NCBI GenBank assembly: GCA_014529385.2
Contig: CM043949.1
Coordinates: forward strand, 143,735,242-143,793,241
Length of the DNA: 58,000 nt
Direction: 5' to 3'
Source: Adiantum capillus-veneris
Lineage: Eukaryota; Streptophyta; Polypodiopsida; Polypodiales; Pteridaceae
The notes below the pieces were generated by a model, which was not told where the DNA came from, made no database searches, and worked only from the letters and a program-made list of their open reading frames with translations. Below are positions 21,231 through 31,850 of this stretch, piece after piece. The translations under genes and the position numbers were made by a program. Numbering within the stretch: the stretch's first letter is position 1; every line of letters starts with the position of its first letter.

Positions 21231-24200
21231 TCAATAAAGTCCTGTCGTCTTGAGCATCTGCAAATGTGATTCGTATCGTAGGTTGCCGATGGTCAAGGTT
21301 GGGCCGAATATTTTACTTTCGTGGGTGAAAAAGCCGGTGTAGAAAGCTTCTTCGAATGTTTGCATGTGGAAGCTAGGCAAAAACATAATCCTCTGGTATA
21401 GGAGGTGCAACACTTTTGGAGAAGGCTGCAATGAAAGATCATACATCATATCAGTCACTGTGTCGGCTGTCGATAGTAGACTCGAGGTCGTGGCTTTATC
21501 TGGCGCGAACACTTCAATGCAAGCTAAGAGAGTCCTGCAAATTTTCTTGAGCATCTGACACGAAAGGTCAGGAGAGCCAGTAAAGAGCTTGATGGTGCCC
21601 GTTAGGGTTTTCACCATGTAGGCTTTACCTATTCTCTCTCCTGCCTTTGGTCCTGGCATCCTGGGGTAATTAAGCCAATTTGGCTTCTTTTCTATAATCC
21701 TGCCATGCTCTTTCCAGCTTCTGACTCTTGGCACCGGGCAGAAGGTTGCATTCTCCCGAATCTCCTTTGGTGCCTCCACCAAGTAGATGAGGTAGGCTGG
21801 GTATTTGTTCAGCCAACCTTTCCTCCATCTAGGTTGTGAATCCACTATCTTCTTTGACTGTTCCTCCTTTGTGATGTCGCCTTCGTAAAGAGCGACATAC
21901 TGCTCCTCCTCTATTCTCTTTTTCGTTTTTATCACTTCAAACTTCATCAAAGGGAAAGGCAGGCTGGGTTGCATCCACTCTTCATGGAGCACTTTTGTGT
22001 CTAATCCCTGAAGTCTAATGGAGATGAGGAGTCTCCTCTCCCATTCCATTTCCGCCTTGGCACTCTCCTCTGCTGACTTTTCTATTTGGTCATGGAGCCT
22101 TTGTTCTTCTTCTTCAGAGATTCCTGAAGTCGAGGCCACCTCGTGAACTGGGGCTGGATCTTCAATTGTGGTTGCCTCTCCAGCTTCCGGTAGCTCTATG
22201 GCGGCTCCACCTGATTCTTCTTGTGGTGTCTCTGTCTCTCTTCTTTGTTGCTCTTGTAGATCTTGGAGCTGTTTGCGGAGGGTCTCATTCTCTGTTCTTA
22301 GTGTTTGATTTTCTAAAGTGAGCCTCTCCTCTGCTGCCAATGATCCCTCCGCAATGTGCAACCTTTGCACTTGCTCTAATCTTAGCTCTCTTTGTAAGCT
22401 TCGGACCTGGTCTTCCAGAGCTGGTACAAGAGCTCCCTCTTGTTCGGTTCCTGCTCTGCTAGCTCTAGGAGTAGTCCTGAGTCTAGTGATTGTTCTTTCT
22501 TGGAGCTCGACTCTTTCCCTTAGCTCAATGAGCTCATCTTTAGCCGCCTCCAAGTCGTCTTCCATCCGCTCCCTTGCTTCCTGTGCACTTGTTACTTCTC
22601 TTGAGGCCTCGGCTAGCTGGAGTATCAAGCCGTCTCTCTCGTTTTCCACGTCGTAGAGTGATGCTTTATGACTTTCAGATTCAGTCATAGCATTCTCTAA
22701 TTTCCTCTGCAACTCAGCTTCCCTTTGTTTGGCTGTCTCAATCTCCACTTCCTTTGCCTTGGATCTTTCTTTGATCTTGCTGAGCAGTTCATGCACCATG
22801 TGCATGTCTTTTTCATCTTCATCTGTCAACTCTAAAGCTTTTTCTGCCACCACCTCCACTGGCTTTGGCTCTTCTAGTACGTTCTGCTCGTCCAGTTTCT
22901 CTTTACTCTCTTTTGTACTCTTTATTTTTTCCTCTGTCCCTCTCCGATCATCTTGTTTTTGTAGGGTGATCCCATAAACTGCCTCAAGGGCCTCTGCTTC
23001 AGTGTACCCTATCACTACCAGATCCTCATAATCGTTTTTCTTTTGCTGAATTGGATCTATCTCCTTTTCCTTGGTCCCGGCCTCCGGCTTTTCCATATCA
23101 GCCGTGTCCATCTCTATTGTGGTCTCTTCCACAATGATTTCCGTCTTCTTCGGGCTTGGTACATCAGTAAAGGAGGGCTGATTGTCCTCAGTCATCTTGG
23201 CTTTCCCTTTGTTTGCTTGCCCGTCTTTCTCTTGAGGTTCAGTAGACTCATCTACTTTCTTCTTCCCCTTGTCGTCCTTTTTCAGCTCAGCTTTTAAAAG
23301 CTGTACTTCCTCTTCAGTGTATGGCTCGACAGGTTGCTGCTCCAGTATAGCCTCTGACTCCTCATAAGCTCTAATATATTGATCGTATTGATCAACATGT
23401 GGCCTGGCTGAGCTAGTTCCGACTTTGTGGGGTCTGGCACCCACTTTTCTTCAAAGTCCCCCTTTAGAGCTCTTTCCGCTCTAAACTGCTCCACCAGTCT
23501 TTCCATTCTTGCCGCTTTCTGACTTTTGGTTTGCTTGGGAGCAACCTTCTTCTTTGCTTTCTTCATAAGCGGCTCATCCACATCCTCTTCAGGTTCTGAA
23601 ACTATTTCTAGTTTCCTGCGTGCTCTTGTGGACGCCCTCTTGGATACTTCAGGCTGTTCTTCCTCCTCATCGGCTTCTCTAAGCCACTCATTCTGGGAGG
23701 GAACCTTTGGCCATTGATCTCTGGCTCCAATAGCTTCATAAGCTATTCTTGTCAGAACTTCAGCTCCTCCTATATACTTTGGCTTCTCGTTGTGCATGGC
23801 AATTACTTGCTCGTGGATGTGTTGAGCGTAATTCACCTCTTTTGGCATATTTCTCTTCAATGCCCATGTGATGGTAGTTGCAATGGCATGGGGTGGTGTC
23901 GTATACTTTTACGGTCTTTTACTGCAAATATGGAGAAATTGGTTGTACAGCCGGCAAAGGGTTGCCGCTCTTTGGTCTGCCATATCTCCATAGGTTGCAT
24001 TCTGTTTCTTGGACCCATAAACCTCTATAGCCTCCCTTCTTCCCTGACAGAGCTCCCTTTGTTGTGCAGTTTCAATGCATCTGCAATGAGCTGTGGAGTG
24101 ATCTGTACCTCTACTTTCTCCCCATCTATTGCTGTCAATGTGGCTTTCCCATGCTTCTGAATAGAGGTTGCCAACTCATACACTCTTCTTGTATCTACAC

Positions 24201-24504
24201 CTGATGGTCTCGAGGTGAAGAATCTGTGCAAGTCTGCCCTTTCCAGGTACCTGCTGATGTTCTCTGACCTGCTATAATCCACCAATTCTTGTGGGATCAT
24301 CGGTATATCCACCGCTTGCCCTTGAGGATCTCTGAAAGTCCCCTGGTAGATCTTTATTCCCTCTTGTTCCAGTACTGCTTCCTCCACCCAAGTTTTGGTT
24401 GGCTTGAGGGTTTCTGCTGGAATGTCAAAGGGTTCTGCTTCTGCAAGAGCATCTTTGATTGTCGGTCTTTTTCTCTTTGTTGCTGATAACTTGGCGGAAT
24501 CCAT
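21231..24504 (-). pseudogene. Extra 3' ORF with long coiled coil, about 1,100 codons with at least two frameshifts
   Basis: It starts at ATG 24504 (MDSAKLSATKRKRPTIKD, a basic start that may act in nuclear import). The frame to 24025 holds IPQELVDYSRSENISRYLER and FFTSRPSGVDTRRVYELA; it continues in other frames (EVYGSKKQNATYGDMADQ; then 23860-23294 with YIGGAEVLTRIAYEAIG and a Lys-rich stretch), and finally 737 codons from 23444. In that last part, residues of roughly 215-410 form a heptad-rich Glu/Lys/Arg coiled coil, and the C-terminus (KYPAYLIYLVEAPKEIREN and after) is globular. The ORF is on the coding strand of the element and ends 38 bp from the polypurine tract. No enzyme motif is seen. 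The first part is reminiscent of ORFs in other plant transposons, but I cannot name a family. It could be a structural, RNA-binding or host-interaction protein. Confidence 0.7.
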
Positions 24505-24671
24505 GGATCCTGTAACTCCAATTTCAGAAGTTAGCGTCTTTTTAGTACTGAAAGCCGAAATGAAGCTTTTAACTATTCAAATGACTTGAAAATTGAAACA
24601 TGAGCTATTCAGGGCCTAAGGATGCAGGGTAGGTGAAAAAAATATGCAAACTGGGCTCAAAATCATGCTGG

Positions 24672-25682
24672 AGACATCATACGCGTATGATATCTTTTGT
24701 GTCAAAATGACTTCATATTGGTTGTGCTTGTATCTGATAGTGTATACATGAGTATCATATGCTTGGATTTGAGTTTGGATACCATTTGGTCAAGTTTTGG
24801 CCAGTTTAGTCCAGTTCAGGCTCTTGGCAAAATTTTGAAAGGGAATTGGATTTTATGATCCAAATTGGATAAAACTTGGTGGTTCACCTTCAAATGGCAT
24901 GTAGATCACTTCTGTTTGGTGGTTGAAGCCCTGAGGTGCCAAAATCACATAGTGAGACATCATACGCGTATGATGTCTTTTAGTGTATTTTTGGACCAAA
25001 TTTCTCTATAAGCTTGGATTTGGCTTTAGATAGGCTTATTCAGTGGATTTATGAAGTTTGGATAGATTTTGGGCTAAAAATGGCTCTGGAGACATCATAC
25101 ACGTATGATGTTTTTTTCATCAATTTTTCATGGGATTGGTTCTGTGGACTCCCCATGTACTAGTGAAGGACTGTCCCTACTCAAATCTTGGTTTGGACTT
25201 GAGAATGTTGGATTTGGGCCAAAAATAGGCTTTAGGTGAAGGATTTTCCCTCAATTGGGCTAATGGGGTGATCCACTTGACCAAATGGTTCCAAACTTCA
25301 TATGTAGCATGTATTAGATATATATAATGGATGTATGATGACAAATGAGCAGTTTTGGCTCTGTAAGTGCAAATAGACATCATACGCGTATGATGTCTTT
25401 TGTGTCAAAATGGTGCTTTTTGGTTCCAGATAGCTTGTAGATGTGTTAATCAACAATCCTACAAAGTTTCATTGAGTTTGGAGTTATTTTGACAAAATTA
25501 GGACCAAAAATCAATTTTATGGCCTAATTTGGGTCTTTTTGGTTTTCCTTGGGTTTTCTAACTCCAATTCTCATGATACTTGGTTCATAGGATGTGATTA
25601 ACAAGTGGAATGAGGCTATGCACTCAAATGTTGAAATGGATGTGAAAATCATGCTGTGAGACATCATACGCGTATGATGTCT
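24672..25682. promoter_or_regulatory. Array of five 24-bp palindromes upstream of the 3' ORF
   Basis: Copies lie at 24672-24695, 24955-24978, 25090-25113, 25375-25398 and 25659-25682. Three are perfect (half-site AGACATCATACG followed by its reverse complement, with an ACGCGT centre) and two have one or two changes. Centre-to-centre spacings are 283, 135, 285 and 284 bp. The array ends 168-179 bp before the ATG of the 3' ORF. Landmarks of the form CCAAA...GATGAAACTTG lie about 97 bp to the left of the copies. It is homologous to the array at 37192-37908. Confidence 0.95.
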
Positions 25683-27282
25683 TTTCTTGAAATGTTGGTC
25701 TTTTTGTGCAAAGAATGCTTTGTGCTAGTGCCCTAAGCCCTGCTAACTAGTTTTCAACTTAAAAAGTCATCAGTTTAGCTAAAAAGCCCCCTTATAGGCA
25801 TTTCAGTCTCCGAAGTCGTCTTTTTGCCTTGGAGTTGAATTTCTTCAACTTTTCTTCTCGAGAGTTGCATTTCCAGCTCATTGGATATGTTGTGAAGCCA
25901 CCTATTTGGTTGAACTTGACTTTGGCTCCCCGTTCTCCATCTTTCTCCATTTGGTTGCCCGAAAGCGTCTTTTTCACCATCGGTAAGTGAATCAGCTTTC
26001 TTTTGGGTTTTGCTTGCAAACATAAGTCATCCATGTATATTTGAAGCTGCTTGTGAAGTTTCATGTCATTTGGTCGTCAATTTTAGCCGTTATGCCAAAA
26101 TGACGCTTTGTGTGTCCGCAGCCGAATCGGTTGTTCCGACCTACTTTTGGTGATCCAAACCTGGAGATACTCCATGGTTGCATTGCCCTCGATGTTGTTA
26201 AGCTTCCTGAGAAGTTTTGTGTCGTTTCGACAACTTTTTCCTGTTTGCCTCTTGCAGGCTCTGTTGACCTAGGGTTTTTCAAGTCGTTCTTTCTCGAGCT
26301 TTGAGTGTTAGAAACCCATCTTCTATACTAGGGTAACCCACCTCTAAGTTCTTGCAAGGTTTGGTTAGGCGGTTGTGCCCCTACCTAGCGTTCTTCCCCA
26401 TTCCCCGTCTGCTCTTGTTTCTTGGTTTTGGTCAGTTTTCGCGACAAAAGTTAACGATAAGCATCAAAAGCTTATGGCAACGAGTCTACCTCTCATGTCT
26501 GGTGTCCTCTGAGCTCTCGTAGCAGTCGTAGAAGGCGGTAGAAGGTCGGATGCTCCTGTGTGCTCTTTGCTCTCTCCAAGAAGGTAATAGTGGAAATGAG
26601 CTTGAAAGTGATGTGAAAAATACTTAACTTCGGGCTTCCCGGATCACTTGTTACCAAATTTGACATGTGCTCCTATCTCGTCGTGAAATGCACTTTAGGA
26701 TTTGAAATTTCTCAATTTGGACTCCGTTTGACCTGTTTCTGAGAAATCTGTCCACTTTGCCAAAATTCTGTCATTTCGGGCTTTCCGCAACTTTTTCAGA
26801 ATTGTACCCAATTTTTACCATGGGTTGCCCTTGTCATTAGGACCATCACCGTCTATTCTTTTCTTTTTTCCGATCTCATTTCACCTGCTTTTTTATTTTT
26901 CTTTTATTTTTATTAAGAAAATCATAAAAAATAAAGGAAAATAGCAAATTGAAGCCAAAAAATTCCAAACATACACAATAAATAGCTGGTAACCCTGTGT
27001 ATATGAATATACACTTATTTGTGATTTTTGGACTTGGATTACCACTTTTTAGCTCCAAAAACACTCTTATTTAGTGATATTTACACGTCTAGAGACCCAA
27101 ATTCATCATTTGATCTCTTCTTGTTGCAAAACAAGGTATATAAGGGCATAAATATTATCAATATCCGCAATCAAACATAAAAATTGCAAAATCATGTAAG
27201 ACACTGCCCTTGTAATATAATTTTTGTTTTTCTTTGTTTTTGGCGCTTGTAGCTGCTTTGTAACTCCTGTATACCTGTATAC
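25683..27282 (-). other. Non-coding region, possible remnant of an internal LTR
   Basis: No coding frame is well supported. The segment 26362-27282 begins with TGGTTAGGCGGTTGTGCCC, resembling the LTR terminus TGTTAAGGCGGTTACGCCG, and its far end abuts a polypurine tract; its length (921 bp) is close to the 943-bp 3' LTR. The interior is not obviously similar and no primer site is found beside it, so this is only a hypothesis. A short RT-like piece (LQIYMDDLCLQ on the minus strand) lies at about 26015-26063. Confidence 0.35.
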
Positions 27283-27294
27283 CTCCCCCCCTCC
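27283..27294 (-). other. Second polypurine tract, internal
   Basis: GGAGGGGGGGAG on the minus strand, identical to the 12-mer beside the 3' LTR. The ~20 bp upstream also resemble each other (GTC-TCCC-GAC-GACT landmarks). It sits 23 bp after the stop of the Trp-motif ORF, as the tract at 21182 sits just after the 3' ORF. It may be a central polypurine tract or the true tract of a recombined element. Confidence 0.7.
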
Positions 27295-27316
27295 TAGTCT
27301 GAGTCCTCCCGGACGA

Positions 27317-28055
27317 CTATGAAGTGTCTGTGGGCGAAGCATTGTAGTTGTTTTGGTCATAAGTTCCCAATGCAATTGTAGAGCGATGATACAACAGTCT
27401 TTCCAATAAAGCTGCTCTTTGTTTGATTGAAGGATTGGTGGTCGGGTTTTGGGTTGGTTTTGGCACTTCGGTAGTAGAATCAGTAGATGGATTCTTCTTT
27501 ACCTTGTTGTTCTTTTTCACAATCCAAATCTGCTTCCGCTTCGCTTGTGCTTGCCACAAACTCTTTGCGACCCAAACCTGCTTTGTTCTTTGTGTTGATT
27601 TCCTCGCCTTGAAATACCTAGGAGTTTCCGTTGATTGTACTGAAGGGAGTTCCTGTTTACAAATCTTTGGGATCCAAATTTGCTTGCTATAGCTTTGTGC
27701 CGTCATGAACTTCTTTGGAATCCAGATCTGTTTCACTGTCCTTGATTGTCTGGAATCACTCTGTTGTCTGGTATTGAAGACTCTGTTTTCCACCTTTGTG
27801 TTCTCTGGCACAACCTTTTTTGGTCTCCATACCAACTTTGACTCCGTTTTTTCCCAAGGTTGAGCTGTTATATTATTGCTTGTCTTCCTTATCCACTGTT
27901 GAGAATTCCTCGTCGAAGAGTAATCCGGTTGTATAGAAACTTTTGGTTGCCATTGCTTCTTCTTTTTCTCTGGTTGTTGTTTACCTTTGTCTTTGGATTC
28001 GTCCTTTGGAGTTGGCTCTTCTCCTTTGGTGAACTTAATGATTGACTTTACCTTG
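27317..28055 (-). pseudogene. Trp-motif repeat region (W-x-P-K repeats), end of the pol polyprotein
   Basis: The frame is open from about 28055 to 27317 and contains repeated short motifs around Trp: QWQPK, QQWIRK, QPWEK, LVWRPK, KQIWIPK (twice), KQVWVAK and KQIWIVK, separated by 10-30 polar and basic residues. The C-terminal part is SIKQRAALLERLLYHRSTIAL. It follows the second protease-like domain in a shifted frame; a ~100-bp imperfect duplication (about 28010-28090 against 28110-28200) at the junction probably caused the shift. The function is unknown; repeated basic Trp motifs could bind nucleic acid or a partner protein. Confidence 0.6.
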
Positions 28056-29168
28056 TATTTGATGCACTGATTTTGTCTCTTCGTATTGCTTCTTGGTTGT
28101 TGAATTGGAGTCCTTTAGGCTCTTCTCCTTGGTGAACTTAACTGATTGACTTTCACCTTCGTATTTGATAAGCACTGATTTAGAACTCCAGTCAATCATT
28201 GCATTGTATTGCTTCTGCCATGGTTGTCCTAGCAATAATGGATGTTGTGTAGCTTGGTCTTCAACCACGTAAAACATATGAGGATACACATACTGGTTAA
28301 TCTGTATATGTAAAACTGTGCATCCGACAGTTTTGATTGAATTCTCAGAGTAACTCTTTAACTCTTGCTTGGCAGTTTGTAGTTTAGTGTCATTTGTCAA
28401 TTGTCTATACAAACTGAGTGAAAGTAGGTTAGCTTGAGCTCCTGAATCCAATAGTGCTCTGGCTTTGATTTGGTTGGTTCCTACTTTGCATTCAATGATG
28501 GGTTCTTCTTTGTCATTATCCATTTCTGTTATACTGACTGCGTTTATTCGTATTGCTCCTTCATTGCGCTGTTTCTGACGCAGTAGTCTTCTTTTCTCCA
28601 TTCTTTCCTTCGCCTCGGCTTGCGCTTCCTCCACAATCTTTTTCTTTTTCTGGACACGCAGCTTTTCTTGATGTATTTTGAGAAGCATGTCTTGGGTTAG
28701 CGGCAAAAGATACTTTTTCACTCTGCATCCACTAATCCAATTGGGCATTTCTTCTCCGTCTAATGTAGCAAGCTTGACGGCTCCACTTGGTGATAGATCT
28801 TTAATCACCAGAGGTCCCATCCCTCGCTTTTTAAGCTTCTTAGCATGCTGTTTCAGAGTGTAAACTAGGACATAGTCCCCAACCTTAAACTCTTTAGTCC
28901 GCACATGCTTATCAAAAAATTCCTTTTGTCGCCTTTTTTGAGCGTAGATAGAAGCTACTGCTTTTAGGCGAAGCTCATCTAGCTTTTCCAGGTCATCTAT
29001 TCTATCAGAAAGCTCGTGCCCTGTCCACTCTAGATCCTTAGCCACCCTTAAGGTTGAAATCAAGAATTCTATTGGTAAGATAGCATTTAGCCCAAAAACC
29101 ATGTTATATGGGGTCGTTCCTATTGATGTTTTATATGCTACCCTATATGCCCATAATGTTGAATGCAA
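28035..29168 (-). pseudogene. Integrase C-terminus fused to a second retropepsin-like domain
   Basis: This 377-codon open stretch is the continuation of the RT-integrase ORF after a frameshift near 29190; its first codon is TTG, so it is not an independent start. Residues 1-160 are the end of integrase (LWAYRVAYKTSIGTTPYN, KVGDYVLVYTLK, GMGPLVIKDLSPSGAVKL). Residues 165-205 are Lys/Glu-rich. Residues about 208-335 (28547-28164) look like a complete retropepsin subunit: ALLDSGAQANLLS with catalytic Asp 241, then PLLLGQPWQKQYNAMIDW. A normal protease is already present upstream at about 33.1 kb, so this is an extra one. It could be an active second protease, an ex-protease fold used for binding, or a captured domain. 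Confidence 0.8.
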
Positions 29169-29193
29169 CTTCTGGTCCCAGTCAGTTCTCGAC

Positions 29194-31850
29194 TCAGATA
29201 CAATCTTCGTGAAGGACCGTGCATATGGTTTTGTTTGTTGCTTCAGCTTGTCCGTTTGCTTGTGGATGATACGGGGCTGATTTCCTATGGATTACCATGA
29301 ATTCATCTAGAAGGATCTCTATCACTTCATTTATAAAATGTGTGCCTCGATCACTCACAATTTCTATTGGCAATCCATATCGTACAAAGACGTATTCATA
29401 TAGAAATTGTGCCGTGGTCCTGGCATCTGCTTTTTGAGTTGCCTTTGCTTCGACCCACTTTGTTAGATAGTCTGTAGCCACAATGATGTATTGTGCATGA
29501 GTCTTATATGCAGGAGGTGAAATGGGTCCGACATAATCAATCCCCCATTTTGCAAAAGCTCTTGCCCCCATCATTGGTCTAAGCGGCATATCATCTCTTT
29601 TAAGTGGTACTTTGGTCCGCTGACAGTCATCACACCGTTTAACGTATTCCTCAGCGTCCATATGTAATGTTGGCCACCATATTCCTGCGGCTAAGACAAG
29701 TTTTGTTGTCTTATCACCTGAGAAATGGCCTCCACCTACTCCTCCATGAGCTTGCTCCAGGATTATCACATACTCAGACTCTGATGCGCAAATCCTAAGC
29801 TGGTTGTCTTTACCTCTCTTATAGAGTTGATCTCCTATTAAAGCGTAATCTCTAGCTTCTGTCTCTACAGATTTCTGACGAGCTTTTGACGTTCCTTCTG
29901 GGAAAGTTCTATTTGTGAGATATTCAACAATATACTGACTCCATTCTGGAGCGATCATTATCTGATATAATGTCGAATACTCTGCTGGCGGTTTTGATGA
30001 ACATACAATACATACAGTGACATATTCATGTACGCTTTCTTTCATTCCTGGCCAATAGACTCCCAATTGTAACAAATTCCTATATGTGTTCCTTCTTGAA
30101 CAATGAAATGCACATTCCTGAACATGTGCTTCGCGCAGATATATATTATATTCCTCAGGATTGATGCATAGTCGTAAAACATGATCATTTCCCAATTGAT
30201 ACAACCTTCCTGCAACCAATTGAAGATTCTTGGATTGCTGAATAGCAATATGTTTCTGGTTGTATTCTCTTCTATCGAACTCTCCTCCATAGGTTAATAG
30301 GTTAACGACATTTTGAGACCACTTCGGTATCATTTCTATGTTGAACAAGTACGCGTCTGGCATGTCGTCATCTACTCCTATAGGGTCTTCTCCATTCGTC
30401 AATCGCGAAAGATGATCAGCTCTAAGATGTGTTTTTCCTTTCTTTACTACTACCGTGAAGTCGAATTCCAGTAAGATAATGAACCATCTCACTATTCTCC
30501 CGGTATTGCATGGTTTATTCACTAGGTAGAGCAAGGCTTGGTGATCCGTAAAAAACACAAACTTGTTGGCTAGAAGATAATGCCGAAATTTCTTCACAGC
30601 ATATATCATTCCTAATCCTTCTCGCTCTGTTGTGGTGTAATTCTTCTCTGCATTGTTGAGCTGTCGACTGGCGTAACAGATAGGAAAATCCATGTTTCCT
30701 TCTTCTGGCTGAGCCAGAATGCATCCTATTGCATATGCCGAAGCATCTATATGCACATGGAATATCTTCTCCCAATCTGGTGATTTCAAGACTGGAGCAG
30801 TAATGAGTGCCTCTTTCAATTTCTTGAACGATTCCTCACACTCCTCTGTCCATTCAAAGTTCACTATTAGCCTGTAAAGTGGTTGGCCTATTATAGCGTA
30901 CATGTAAATGAATCGTCTATAATATCCGCAATGTCCCATAAAGCTCTGTACTTGTTTCGCATTGGTTGGTCTAGGCATATCCACTATAACTTTTATCTTC
31001 TCTAAATCCGTGGATATTCCGTTTTGTGAGACAATATGTCCCAGAATTCTGCCCTGTCGGACCATAAACACACATTTCTCAGGATTGAGACAAATGCGAT
31101 ATGTCCTACATTTCTCAAATACTTTTCTTAGGTGTTCTAGATGCTCATCTCTCAGAAGAGAATGTACACATAAGTCATCCATGTATATTTCTAGAAACAA
31201 CCTTAAGTATTCTTTGAAAGCATGCGTCATCAGCCTCTGGAAGGTTGCGGGAGCATTGGTTAGACCAAAAGGCATAACCCGATAAGCATAAATTCCCCAC
31301 TCCGTTGCAAAAGCTGTTTTATGTTGATCTTCCAGTGCTATGGCTAGCTGGTTATATCCTGAAAAACCATCAAGAAAGGAGTATGCTGTTTTCCCTGATA
31401 CACGCTCTAGAACATGATCAGTTATCGGCAGGGGATAATTGTCCCTGATTGTTGCAGCATTCACTTTCTTTAAGTTGACACACACTCGGAGTTTTCCGTT
31501 CTTCTTGGGTACTACCACAATCGGAGATACCCAATCGGTGTGTTCAATCTCGTATATGAATTCAGCTTCCATTAGCTTATCTATCTCTTCTTTGATTCGC
31601 TTAGCAAACGTATCATTATATGTGTATGGTCTCTGTCTGCTAGGCTTTGCGTCTTGTTTCAGTGGGATTGTGTGTTGGCATATCGATGGGTCAACTCCCT
31701 TTAAGTCCTTATAAGACCATGCAAACACATCCCTATACTCTCTGAGAAGACTCAAAAGTCTCTCTTCCTCGCCTGGAGACAAATCTGTGGCTATGTACAC
31801 CGGTCTAGGTGTCTCACCTGGAGCTGCTAAATCAACTTTTTTTGCATCCT
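29194..31850 (-). pseudogene. pol: RT, RNase H and integrase core of the large Tat-type element
   Basis: The 868-codon frame begins in register from about 31850 (the listed GTG at 31800 is not a true start). Reverse transcriptase carries YMDD at residues 206-209; RNase H has Asp352, Glu394, Asp419 and Asp462. A first zinc-like block has H559-x6-H566-x30-C597-x2-C600; a second has H685-x6-H692-x30-C723-x2-C726. The integrase catalytic triad is D755, D817, E853 (D-x61-D-x35-E). The frame closes at 29194 in the middle of integrase and resumes in another frame. The catalytic residues are all intact, so the copy was functional not long ago by comparison with its neighbours. No archaeal-type second RNase H, known from other Tat elements, was seen between RNase H and integrase. 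Confidence 0.9.

Noticed and set aside
22318-23860. Plus-strand Ser-rich open frames opposite the coiled-coil ORF
   Set aside because: They are antisense shadows of the Glu/Lys/Arg-rich minus-strand coding sequence.
24672-25682. CRISPR-like array (short palindromic repeats at regular intervals)
   Set aside because: The context is a plant retrotransposon leader, the spacers are 100-260 bp and share homology with each other, and there are no cas genes.
29194-31850. Archaeal-type second RNase H expected in Tat elements
   Set aside because: The space between RNase H and integrase is filled by the duplicated zinc module; no second set of RNase H acidic motifs was seen.
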